The notes beneath the pieces were generated by a model, which saw only the letters and a list, made by a program, of their open reading frames with translations, ran no database searches and had not been told where the DNA came from. This document shows, piece after piece, positions 33,136 to 43,348 of a DNA stretch of 64,000 nt. The DNA comes from Hybos culiciformis (lineage: Eukaryota > Arthropoda > Insecta > Diptera > Hybotidae): positions 81,942,598 through 82,006,597 of the forward strand of contig OZ023273.1 of the NCBI GenBank assembly GCA_964007475.1. The letters are read 5' to 3'. Positions within the stretch are counted from its first letter, which is position 1. Every line of letters begins with the position of its first letter. The translations under genes and the position numbers were made by a program.

Positions 33136-34262
33136 ATGGACCAAGAACAAACTGCAGAAGAATTCTTTAATTTAATTGCACCAAAAAGTGAACAGGAAGA
33201 AATTTTGTTGAAAAAGAAAATTAGAAATAGCGCTGATGGAAAATAATGTAGCTATAAATAAGCGAACCGCTGAATTTGGACACTAGTAAGTTTGATGTTA
33301 AATAAAATAAAAAAAAAAAAAAAAAAAAAAACACAAACACTTAATTCAAGTGAGACAAATTGAAAAATTGACACAAATTCCAGTCCGAGGTGGGAATCGA
33401 ACCCACGACCGAACACGCCGTAGGATAATGGCAATACCCCTACACCATGACGGCCGTAAATGTAGGTACATATTTCACAGAGTTATTTTTGTTTTTTATT
33501 TTGAGTATAGGAAAAATCAATTTTGGGAGAATGTCAAAAAAACGGCGAAATTTTTCGCAGGGAAAATTTACGAATGTCACTAAATTCGTTTAATGAATTG
33601 TGCGCGTTGCTCCCGAATTTGGCAAAAATGGAAACACAATTTCGGGAGACAATCCATTAAAAAAAAATAATCGCCGTAGCGCTGTACGCCTTGGGATCAT
33701 CGGCAGAGTACAGGACAGAAGCGAACGTTTTTGGAATAGGGTGCTCAACCGTTTACGAAATTGTACTGGAATTTTGTGCAGAACTGTGGCATCGATTGCG
33801 TCCAATATATTTAAATGCTTATCCACTAAGTAATGAAATCATCAAAACCAATATTGCTGTTTTTGAGCAACATGGTTTTCCTCAATGCATTGGAACAATC
33901 GGTAAGTTATTTTGATTTTTAAAGTTTTTGAATTTAATTTAATATTTAAATATATTTTTAGATGGGCCTCATATTGAATTAAAACCTGCCAAAATAATGC
34001 CAATGACTACTATAATTGCAAAGGGTGGTACTCTACAATATTATTTGCCTTTGTTGACCATAGGTACAATTTTACGTTGGAGCTCCTGGTCGTTGTAATG
34101 ATTCTTATATTTTTGAAGGATCCTAACTTAAAGAGCAGCACATAAGTCAAAAATCACTATTACACCGACACACAAAAAATATAAATTCTGTAGAAGTACC
34201 TCCTTGGTTAATTGGTGATTCTGCGTTTAAGTTGTCTACATATCGCTACCTTAGTACTTAAG
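33136..34262 (+). pseudogene. Harbinger transposase remnant C
   Basis: A possible first exon starts MDQEQTAEEFF (33136-33246). After a SINE insertion the homology resumes: IIAVALYALGSSAEYRTEA and GCSTVYEIVLEF (HTH part), then GFPQCIGTI. A 60-base intron (33902-33961, GTAAGT...TTTTTAG) follows, then DGPHIELKP with the first catalytic D, then in other frames GAPGRCNDSYIFE and IGDSAFKL for the second D. The final E region is missing. Several stops and shifts are present. It would have been a DDE_Tnp_4 nuclease; its ends were not found. Confidence 0.7.
33300..33456 (-). mobile_element. tRNA-derived SINE
   Basis: On the minus strand a tRNA-like head has an A-box TGGTGTAGGGG (33438-33448) and a B-box GGTTCGATTCCC (33392-33403), a 3' half closing as CCCACCTCGGACTGG. 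A 50-base body (AATTTGTGTCAATTTTTC) and a T-run of about 20 follow. The T-run on the sense strand may be a Pol III terminator. It sits between the pieces of Harbinger remnant C. Head and body differ from the tRNA-like repeats at 0-3 kb. Confidence 0.75.
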
Positions 34263-34571
34263 TGCCGTATACTTATTTTGGCCAATTTTGAGTTATTGAT
34301 TGCGTAATAGTAAAAAAATCGCGGGCTTTCGAATGCTCCAATCAGAATTTTGCTAGATGCTTCCGTTCTGGAGATATTTTCAGCTTATTTGAGTTACACT
34401 CAAAGTTTAAACTTTTGACTTAATTCTTATTTACCGTATATGATTTTCCCATTATAAAAGTTTACGTGTCAAAAGTTTTTATGCTTATTTGTCGTATATC
34501 ACACTAATTTTTTTTTGTGATTTTAACAAATACGATGAGTTTAGTGCTTAAGTTTCATATATCATCTACAC
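34263..34571. other. Spacer with CGTATAT motifs
   Basis: Non-coding sequence between Harbinger remnant C and the CAGCGGTTTCC terminus. The motifs CCGTATATGAT, TCGTATATCAC and TCATATATCAT recur loosely. Nothing else is recognised. Confidence 0.4.
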
Positions 34572-34788
34572 CAGCGGTTTCCAAACTAGAGGCGCGACCC
34601 CCTGGGGGGTCGCAAACTAATTTAAGGGGGGTCGCAAAATTTTTAATATCGCGAAATTTTTTAATAAACCTAATTTTATAATAACACTTTCAAATTTTGC
34701 GTGCACTTATATGATTCAATTCAAATGCACTCACTCTGTTTTAACACGAATTAGTCATAACATGAATTCAAAAAATATTTTCATTCCC
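34572..34788 (-). repeat. Repeat A, copy 2, outer part
   Basis: It starts CAGCGGTTTCCAAACT and is followed by a GC-rich foldback GCGACCCCCTGGGGGGTCGC. Bases 34690-34788 are the inverse of 32700-32810. It ends in TATTTTCATTCC (34777-34788), which reappears at about 40692-40703 on the far side of the Penelope-like element as its 12-bp target duplication. Confidence 0.6.
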
Positions 34789-35107
34789 TAAAGCCTTGTT
34801 GTCATATACAACTGAAACTGAAACTGAAACTGAATTCAGTACATTAGCAATTGAAACTGAAACAAAAACTGAATTTTTCACAAATTTCCTTTGCAGCGAC
34901 TGAAACTGAATTCAGTACATCAGCAACTGAAACTGAAACAAGTACTTTTGACTTGTTTCAGTACTGAATAAAGACAAAAAAGTCAAAATCGTTTTATTAG
35001 TCGAATTAATTGTTATTAAATTTTTAATTTAATAAAATTTAAATATTATTTAATTCGGTTTGGTGTTTTTTTTTTTTAATTTATTTCATGAAAAAAAAAT
35101 TTTTATA

Positions 35108-36040
35108 ATGGAAAAACCGACACAAATTTGTCGATGCAGATGAAGAAAAAATTATCGACTTCGTAAAAAACAACGAGATTTTATATAATGTGAAACATGT
35201 GAGATTTCGTGATACCGAAGCAAAGAACAGATCGTGGCTTTCACTTGCGAAAGAGCTCGACAAGAATGGTGTGTATTTATAATTTGTTTTTATATCATAC
35301 AATCTTATTTATCTATCTTTCAATATTAAAAAGTAGTGAAGAAAAAATGGGTTGCGATCGGGACTATTTCGTTCAAAGGCAACAAAAGAAAACAACCAGT
35401 TCAGCAGCAGTAACAACAAAACGTGACGAATCGCTGTCGTTTTTGCTTCAAACATCGGTTTTGAAGAGAGTGTAAGTTTCAATGTTGAGTTTTTTTCACT
35501 CCAACCGTCCATAATATATTTTTTTACAGAACGATTTCATCATTCGCATCAATCAGCCCAAATTCCGGCACACTTTTAGAAACTCAATCCGACACAGAAA
35601 ATATGTTTGCGCACCAACCATTTGATAATGCGCTACTAGGCCTAGACGATTTGGATTGTGTTTCAAACACATTGTTTTCTCGATGGCTGAACGAAAACCT
35701 CAGCCGGGCTTCTACACCACTTTCCGGTCCATCAGTGAAAAAAAAACTAAAGGGTCCGCAAGACGTTACAAATGAGCTCTTGCGTAAGTTCTTGGCCCAA
35801 CGCCCTAAACCATTCGATTTTATGCCACAAAATTCAGTCGACGGAATCCAGATGTTCTTCGATTCGATGACATCAACAGTTCGGAAGTTGTCACCGTTGG
35901 CGATTGCCCGAATCAAACTTAAAGTAGGCCAAATTGTTGGTGAAGAAGAAATTGCTTGGGCCCAGCAATCACCTGTGGAAAACATGTATCAATCAAATGA
36001 ACCACAAGAACAGCAAAACCAAATGGATGAAGAAAATTGA
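35108..36040 (+). pseudogene. Harbinger B MADF-BESS protein, three exons
   Basis: Exon 1 is 35108-35268 (MADF N-part: DEEKIIDFVKNNEILYN, RSWLSLAKELDKN), exon 2 35337-35471 (KKKW, RDYFVQRQQKK) and exon 3 35530-36040. Exon 3 carries a BESS motif (FFDSMTSTVRKLSPLAIARI, residues about 100-135 of that exon). Splice phases fit (GT/AG, introns of 58-68 bases). One extra base after MEKPT in exon 1 and one missing base before RDYF in exon 2 break the frame. The protein would bind DNA and its partner transposase. Confidence 0.75.
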
Positions 36041-36148
36041 ATTGCTATTTGTTTTTTATTTCTACTTTTTAAATATGTACAATAAATAAGGACAATATTT
36101 GCAAAACTCTTATATTCTAAAATATTTATTATTTAACGCAAATAAAAT

Positions 36149-36662
36149 AAATTTTGTTTTTCACTGAATATTCTTTTTTTTAACGAATCATATTTTGTTG
36201 CCATTGCACTGCACCAACTCCATTAAAATAGTCTTTAAATTGTTCTCGAATGGACGCTCCTTCATTTGTTGGTCTTCCAATTGAGTTTGCTATCCCGATG
36301 AGATTTTCCGCTGGCAATATAAGGTTGTCGGTGTTGTCAAATGCCGATTCCGCCGGACTTGGAATTTTTTCGTCACGCATCATGTTGTGTAGTACACATG
36401 AAGCTAAATTTTGTTTTTCACTGAATATTCTTTTTTTTAACGAATCATATTTTGTTGCCATTGCACTGCACCAACTCCATTAAAATAGTCTTTAAATTGT
36501 TCTCGAATGGACGCTCCTTCATTTGTTGGTCTTCCAATTGAGTTTGCTATCCCGATGAGATTTTCCGCTGGCAATATAAGGTTGTCGGTGTTGTCAAATG
36601 CCGATTCCGCCGGACTTGGAATTTTTTCGTCACGCATCATGTTGTGTAGTACACATGAAGCT
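36149..36662. repeat. Tandem duplication of transposase 3' end, 257 bp x2
   Basis: About 36149-36405 and 36406-36662 are direct copies (offset exactly 257), each running from TTTTTCACTGAATATTC through ACACATGAAGCTAAA. The copies are virtually identical, so the event is recent. It duplicates the last 90 codons of the gene, with the extra copy lying downstream of the transposase stop. Confidence 0.85.
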
Positions 36663-37517
36663 AAAATGATTTTGCCTATCTTACCCGGGATGGTGTAGAT
36701 CGGCTTGAAGAAAAGTCGGAAATACGCCGACATTATACCAAAACAATTTTCCGTTGTTCTTCTTGCCCGACTGTGTCGATAGTTGTAAATCGCCTTTGTT
36801 CTATCATGAAGCGATTGGACTCTTGGATACGGCTTCATCATCGAATTCGTCAATGCAAATGCTTCATCGCCAAGAACCACGTTTGGCAAAACGATTTTCG
36901 TTGATGGCAGAGCAGCAGGAGGTGGAATATTGAAGTTGCTACTGTTTATAAACTTTCCCATCTCAGTCTTCAGATCGCTCCACACACGTTTGGATAATTC
37001 CATTTTTAATTATAATCAGCCATTTTTTGTTGAAATGAAATGGTGGTTGGTGTTGGCATCGCTTTAGCCATGAAACGATTTATAATCGATGAAAGACATT
37101 TGTGAACAATCCGACCAATTGTTGAATGATGGACCCTGTATTGAAATGCCAACGATCGAAAAGTTTCGCCGGTTGCCAGGTAACGTAACGTGATGCACAA
37201 TTTGTGGTTTGCAGAGATTGGATTGCGATTCCAACTTCGATGTCATTTTTTATATCATCGAGTATTTTGCCAAAAAGAAACGGAGTCAATCGGAAATACT
37301 CTTTGAACTTGGTATCATTGTCCATTAAGTGCCGGCCAATTAAAATATTGAGAGAACCTTCTTCTGGTCGTGTTTTGTATAATTTGTGCGGGCTTTTTCT
37401 CTTCTTTTTATTTAACAATAAAGCAAGACAGATCAAATCTTGATGAAAACAATAATTGGCAGCATTATATGCTGCAATTGCTTGAGAATAATCCATATGT
37501 GCAATAAAAATCAACAC
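36180..37517 (-). pseudogene. Harbinger B transposase, internally deleted
   Basis: The N-terminal part (37517 down: LNILIGRHLMDNDTKFKEYF) and the HTH part (LRYLATGETFRSLAFQYR, 37200-37006) are in different frames. WNYPNVCGAI is readable at about 37000-36975, then jumps straight to LKTEMGKFI, so the stretch with the first catalytic D is deleted. The rest is open (37003-36437): VLGDEAFAL for the second D, TTENCFGIM for the E. The last 257 bases of the gene are tandemly duplicated. It cannot be active. Confidence 0.85.
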
Positions 37518-37827
37518 AAATGCGTTTTAAATAATATAGATTCCAATGTTTCTAAATTTTTATTTAAAAATACAATGAATGTGAAGTTTTATAAAAAAAT
37601 TACGTTCATTTTCTGTTCTATGTTGCAACCGGCTACTCAAACTGAAACTTAATAAATGTACAACCGAACTGAAAATTAGTTTCTGTTTCAGTTTCAGTTG
37701 TATGTGACAACAAGGCTTAACACCCTAACATCGCAAACGCAATACGTTGCCAATTGGTATACTCGTTAACTAAACATACAAAAAAACAGATAAAATTAAA
37801 AGAATACAAAAATTTCTACATAATTGT

Positions 37828-39415
37828 GTGAGAACAACATCCAACTTTCTTAAAAATAACCCTAATATATTTATATCCACTAGTGATAAAGGTAATAAAT
37901 CCATTATTGCAGACAAGAATTTCTACAATCAGAAAATACTAGAAAAACTTTCCAATAATGATGAATTCAAAAGAATAAATTCTGATCCTACACCTAAATG
38001 TGAGAAAAACTTAAATAAATTGATCAAAAATTTATTTGATAGAGAGGTTATTGACAAAAAGAAAAAAGTTTTTTTACAATCTACTACTGCCATTCCTCCA
38101 AGAATATATGCGCAATTTAAAATACATAAGCCGGGGTACCCCATACGTCTAATTGTATCAACAATTCAATCCGTATCTTATAACTCAGCTAAAGAACTTA
38201 CTAATATTTTAACTAAATCCTTTTGCAAGTCAAACTATTCGCTCAAAAATACCCAACAATTATTACCTATTATACAAAACAAACGCATACTTAGAAATCA
38301 TATGTTGGTGTCATTTGATATGGTTAATTGTTTCGGGTCTATTCCTGTACCAATCATTATTAATATTGTAGAACAAAAATTCAATTTAATAGAACAACAA
38401 ACTAATATCCCAAAAAGTGATTTATTACGTTTCTGCCTAGAAGAGTGTAATTATTTCAAATTTCAAAACCGTTATTATAAGCAACTATTAGGTATATCTA
38501 TGGGAAATAGTTTAGGTAGCATTTTGGTCCAAATTACTACTGACCATATTATTGAAGAAACATTACTACAACTTAAAAAGAATCATTTGCCCATACCTCA
38601 CTTATGGAAGGTTTATGTGGACGACCACCTGTTACATCTGTAATAAAGACATAGTTGATAAGATTCTAAATATCTTAAACTCATACCACCAAAATATCAA
38701 ATTCACTAAGGAAATGGAGCAAAATGAACAAATTAATTATTTAGACCTTTCGATCATTAAAAAAGACAGTACTTTGATAACTAATTGGTACTCTAAACCT
38801 ATATCGTCACAACGTATTATTAACTATTACTCTGCACATCCTAAACACGTAATTCTTAATACCGCTAAGTCATTGGCTTGCAAAATTTATACATATAGTC
38901 ATCAAAATTTTCACAAAGATAACATAACAAAATTAAAATCTATTCTAAAAAAGAATAGTTTCCCTATAAAAATAACCAATCAAATTATAAATTCGACATT
39001 CCACTTTACCCCTCTCCCCCACATCCCTAATAATAATAATAATAATGATAAACCCTATTGTTCCATTCCTTTTATTCCTAAATTATCCCAAACAATCATT
39101 AGACAACTTGATTACTTTGTTCCGAACGTTAACATTACAACTAAACCATTAAACCAATTGGATAGAATTTTCTTCAAAAAACTAAAAGATCCTGTTCCTA
39201 ATTCGGATAAATCAGGTCTAATATACAAAATCCCATGTTCCAACTGTGAAAAGTTTTATATAGGTGAAACTAACCAAAAACTGAAAAATAGAATTAAATA
39301 ACATAAGAATTCGTTATCTGTGACTAACTTAAGAGACCCAAAAACGGCATTGGCACAACATGCAGCATTAAACACACAACCTTTAATTTTGACAAAGTAG
39401 AAATTTTAGAACAAA
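37828..39415 (+). pseudogene. Penelope-like RT with GIY-YIG endonuclease
   Basis: The first frame (37828-38643) has the fingers region (TSDKGNKSIIADKNFY), PPRIYAQFKIHKPG, the ISMGNSLG motif and the catalytic YVDD near its end. A small deletion shifts the frame, and the protein continues in 38640-39301 (YLDLSIIKKDS, NWYSKP) to a GIY-YIG endonuclease of the Cys-containing Penelope type (GLIYKIPCSNCEKFYIGET). A TAA replaces the expected Glu codon before HKNS (39298-39300). Shifted frames go on to about 39540. The enzyme would nick DNA and copy the RNA at the nick. There is no intact N-terminus. Confidence 0.85.
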
Positions 39416-39540
39416 ATAACAACAAACACAAATTAAAAATATGTGAGATTAACCATATCATAATAAGTCAAAATCAAGCATGCAATTATAAATCAGACTT
39501 GAAGAATTTTTCAACTTCCTATATAAATTTACTTTGCCCT

Positions 39541-40540
39541 CCCCACGAAAAATTGTAATCTATGTTTTTTTAATAAATTTTTAAAAACATATTACCTAAT
39601 ACTAATAATAATTTCCTATTTATATTCGTTTCCCCAACTCATTAAGTGATATTTTTTCGAAAAATCACAATATGATCATTTAAATATTAATGTACATTTT
39701 TAATTCCCAATAATATCTTAATTAAACTTTGTTGACATGTAACGTATTTGTCTATTGTTTTTACAAGTGTGTTGGTTTTTTGACATTTATCCCCCATATT
39801 CCCTCACACTATTTATTTGCATAACCAGAATTGACAAAAAAGCGGAATTCGAAGCTTGGATTTTTGATAAAAAAATTTTTTAGAATTTTTTTAAAAAATT
39901 TTAAATTTTGGTTTTTACAAGAGTTCAAAAAAAAATACAAATTTAATCAGAAAAATTGAAAAAGAAAAAAATTGTGACAACTTAATAATTAAAGATTGTT
40001 GAAAAACAGACGTAAATTAGGAAATTTCAATTTCCTTGCTGACAGCAAAAAAGTAAACCTTTTTCGCAAATAATTGAAATTCAGGATTTAGGTAAGACAA
40101 TTTGTGTGTTTCTGTTGATTAAAATTAATTTAAATTTATATTTATTACTTAACTAAATTAATTAACTCTCCATATATTTGATAATTTGTTTCTTACAAGG
40201 TAAATAATTCTCAAAATTTAATTTATAAAATTAAGAAAATATCTTTAAATTTAATAGAATATTACTTAAAATTTAGATACCCAACATACTTATTTTACAT
40301 ATTACATTTATGCTTTTATGCTTATGCATATATATAATTTTATGCATTTATGCTTTTGTACTTGTACATAATTTGATGCGTTTATGCTCATATATTATGT
40401 ATAGCTATGCTTTTATACTTATACATGTATTGTAGTATTTTAAATTAAGTACATAAATAACTGTATATGTGTTTTTAAAAAAAAAAAAATTTTAAATTTT
40501 TTAAATTTTGTAATTAATTGTAGTGTAAAAACATTGTAAC
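39541..40540 (+). other. Penelope-like element 3' untranslated region
   Basis: Non-coding, AT-rich, ending in the hammerhead. Around 40305-40430 the motif TTTATGCTTATGCATATAT is loosely repeated about five times. Nothing else is recognised. Confidence 0.55.
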
Positions 40541-40577
40541 CTCCTGATGATGACTTGGATGAAGTTGAAATATTGAG
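40541..40577 (+). ncRNA. Hammerhead ribozyme of the Penelope-like element
   Basis: CTGATGA (40544-40550), stem II GACTT/AAGTT (40552-40556 with 40562-40566, one G-T pair), GAAA (40567-40570), self-complementary AATATT for a minimal stem III, then T as the cleavage-site base. Stem I is CTC (40541-40543) with GAG (40575-40577). One unpaired T lies between box and stem II, just as in the copies at 6.2 and 17.7 kb. About 110 bases of 3' sequence follow before the target duplication. Confidence 0.65.
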
Positions 40578-40691
40578 TTTCAATAAATAAAACAACATCA
40601 ACAATACTTGATTGTTCAACAACATCAATGTTTTATTACTAACTTACAAACAATTTTTGATATTTTTGCTCAGCAATACAACAATAATAAG

Positions 40692-40848
40692 TATTTTCAT
40701 TCCGTTTTTCTATCAATTGTTTTGTTTAATACGATCAAACCAAATTCTAAGAAATTGTAGTTACATATTACCGCCTTAGTAGGCTATTGATAGTGTGGTA
40801 AGAAGTACGGGGTGAAAATCAAAAATGTGCCTCCCTAGACATTTATTT
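40692..40848 (-). repeat. Repeat A, copy 2, middle part
   Basis: Inverse of 32575-32730 at over 95% identity, running from TATTTTCATTCCGTTTTTC to TCCCTAGACAT. It ends where the LINE begins. The match resumes after the LINE at AAAATTAGTTTCCGATTG (43350 and 45030). Confidence 0.8.
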
Positions 40849-43348
40849 ATTTCAAATGCTTAATACAAGCGAGCGAATACAACTTAATTATAATAAAATT
40901 AAATATATATACAATCAATTTAATAATGGAAGTAAGAATATATACAAAGCAGCAGTGTTTACTATTAAATAATGTATCACTTAGTTCGAATTAATTAAAA
41001 AATTATGATAAAATTTACTTTTAATAGAAGGACTTTCGAAAACGTATAACTGAAGAAGGAAATGATATCGGTTATAAATTTTGAATAGGGAGTTAAGTGA
41101 TTGACCATAATTGGTTCTGGAAAATTGAATACTAATGACATCAAAATTTCTAAGACTTCTTGAGGGCACATTGAAAAATAAATTAGACATTAAACAGCTA
41201 CTTGTCGTTTTTCCTTCGATGACTTTATGGATAAAGCTGAACGACAAATAAGCTCTTCTATTCTCCAGACTTGGGAGATTTAGAAGTTGAAGTCTGTCAG
41301 TGTATGGAGGTAAATTTAAATTATTCTGCCAATTGAGTCGCGAAACGAAGGAAATTTTTTTGAACCGATTCCAATCTAGAGATATGAACTGCGTAGAATG
41401 GATTCCAGACTTGGCAAGAATATTCCAAAGTGGGTCGAACAAAAGAAGAATATAAAAGTTTCATAACATATGGATCATTGAATTGTTTAGATTGCCTCTT
41501 GATAAAACCAAGAACACGCAGAGCCTTACTTGTAACAAAATCGATATGTTTAACAAAATTCAACTTTTTATCCAACAAAACTCCGAGATCAGTGGTCTCT
41601 ACTTCTCTTGTTAAAGAAGAGGATCCAACACTGTATTGAAAATCAAAAATGTTTTTCTTTCTAAAGAATGACATTGAGTGACACTTATTAACGTTTAAAT
41701 GAAGATTGTTTAAGGTACATCAATTGCTAAATGATTCAACATCATTTTGCAAGTCAATGCAATCAGAATAACAAGATATGGACTTGAAAATTTTGGCATC
41801 ATCTGCGTAAATAAGAACTTCGGATGACTTTAGTATATTTGGAAGATCATTTATAAATAAAATAAAGAAAATAGGACCAAGATGGCTACCTTGTGGGACA
41901 CCACAATTCACCAAAAACGGTGCTGATAAGAAGTTATTAAAAGAAACCTGATAATAACGATTAGATAAGTAATCATAAATCCAATTAACAAAAGCTGAAT
42001 GAAAACCAATTTTGTCCAATTTACAAATTAGGGTTTTGTGGCATAATTTGTCAAAGGCTTTCGAAAAATCTGTGAAAATACACTTAAACCATAATAAACA
42101 TAATTTCCGGAAAGAAATTTACTATTACAAAAAGACGTAAAGTCTAAAAGGTTAGTGGTAGTTGACTTCCCACGAACGAAACCATGTTGTCTATCAGAAA
42201 TAATAGGCTTGATGAAAAATTGAAGGTTGTCAGAAATAATTGACTCAAATAGTTTAGGCAAGGAAGATAGTCGGGCGATAGGCCTATAATTCTGAATATG
42301 TGCTTTATTGGATTTTTTATGAAGTGGAATAATATAGGATATTTTCCAAATATTAGGGAAGCAACATGAAGAAATAGACATATTAAATAGAATATAAAGT
42401 GGTTCAATTAATTTATCCACACATTCCATCAAGAAAACGGCAGGAATACCATCTGGTCCTACTGTGTTTGATTTTTTTAATTTCTGAATATGTTTGGAGA
42501 TTTCAGTTTTAGATATATACGAATTAAAATTTGAAAGAAAAGAATATGAGTTGACAGAGTCAACTTGAGGCGAACCCGAAGTAGGGACGGCCTCAAAAGA
42601 AGATTTGAAGAAATCAGCGAAGAGATTAGCAATAATATAATTATTGTCACTACTGACATCATTGTAATGAAGAGTTGTTGGATATGTAGAAGAACCTTTT
42701 TTTAAGTTAACAAAGTTCCAGAATTGTTTTGGATCTAACTTGAGATTATTTTCCAGATTTAGCAAATAGTTAGAATGGCAGTTAATAGAAAGCCTTCGAA
42801 AATCATTCTTTATATACAAATATTGACCAAGTGTACATTCACTCCTATCACTACAATATGCTTTCCATAACATATTACGCTTGTTTCTGAGAGATCTCAA
42901 CTCATCAGTATACCACGGCGGGGAGAAATTTCGAATGCGATTAGATTTGAATGGTACGTACTCAATAAACAATTTGAAAATAATAGAGTAGAATTCTTTA
43001 GTAGCCTGTTCCATGTTTTGAGAATGTAAAAAACTCCAATCTAAAAGACTGAGAGAGTTATTCATTCCCACATAATCGGCTTTACTGAAATTAAAGGAAT
43101 AATTATTTTCCAGCATTAATTCATTCGAAGAATGATCAATATCTAGACTAATAAGAAGAGAAGGATGGTGGTTTTCCTCCGGCAGCAGTGAATCTGCACA
43201 ATGAGTAATTAAAATAGAAGACAAATTTATAGAAAAAACGAGATCTAATTGTTTACCATTCACATTTTTAATTGAAGAATTTTGTTCAAAATTGAGTGAC
43301 AACAAATGATCAGTTAAGATGGATTCAACTGAACATGAAGAAGTAGGA
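40849..43348 (-). mobile_element. 5'-truncated LINE (Jockey/CR1-like)
   Basis: A non-LTR retrotransposon on the minus strand inserted into repeat A (junctions ...CTAGACAT and AAAATTAG...). Its 3' end has a short AAATAAATAAA tail. Only the end of the endonuclease domain (KQLDLVFS) is kept at the 5' side, so it is truncated as LINEs usually are. It carries reverse transcriptase and a C-terminal domain with frameshifts. Its 5' 1.5 kb is duplicated at 43497-45175. Confidence 0.8.
40981..43305 (-). pseudogene. LINE reverse transcriptase ORF2, frameshifted
   Basis: From 43305: end of endonuclease, linker, then RT motifs GPDGIPAVFL, YRPIARLSSLPKLFE and RQHGFVRGKSTTTNLLDF (425 codons to 42028). After a shift come GVPQGSHLGPIFFILFINDLP and the catalytic YADD (42019-41720). 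After another come VSFLRKKNI-type and VRPTLEYSCQVWNPF (41674-41321) and LPSLENRRAYLSFSFIHKV (41442-40981). The protein would nick target DNA and prime cDNA synthesis. At least three frame breaks inactivate it. Confidence 0.8.

Larger units (their letters stand above)
34792..37717. mobile_element. PIF/Harbinger transposon B, 2.9 kb
   Basis: The TIRs AGCCTTGTTGTCATATACAA (left) and AGCCTTGTTGTCACATACAA (right, inverted) lie between TAA duplications (34789-34791 and 37718-37720). The ACTGAAACTG motif is repeated inside both ends, densest on the left (34810-34965). A MADF-BESS gene reads right and the transposase gene reads left, tail to tail. Internal deletion and duplication make the transposase defective. 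Confidence 0.9.
34789..40691 (+). mobile_element. Penelope-like retroelement, split by Harbinger B
   Basis: It is flanked by a 12-bp direct repeat TATTTTCATTCC (34777-34788 and 40692-40703) within repeat A, which fits the variable-length target duplications of Penelope-like elements. Only about 3 bases of it precede Harbinger B; the rest is 37718-40691. It is 5'-truncated, encodes a reverse transcriptase joined to a GIY-YIG endonuclease (37828-39415) and has a hammerhead ribozyme near its 3' end (40541-40577). Confidence 0.75.

Noticed and set aside
33600..33915. Independent small plus-strand genes
   Set aside because: The frames are pieces of a frameshifted Harbinger transposase whose homology runs through all of them.
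31943..34590. One hAT element bounded by the two CAGCGGTTTCCAAACT ends
   Set aside because: Both ends lie in the same orientation on the plus strand, so they cannot be the two TIRs of a single element; they more likely belong to two separate copies.
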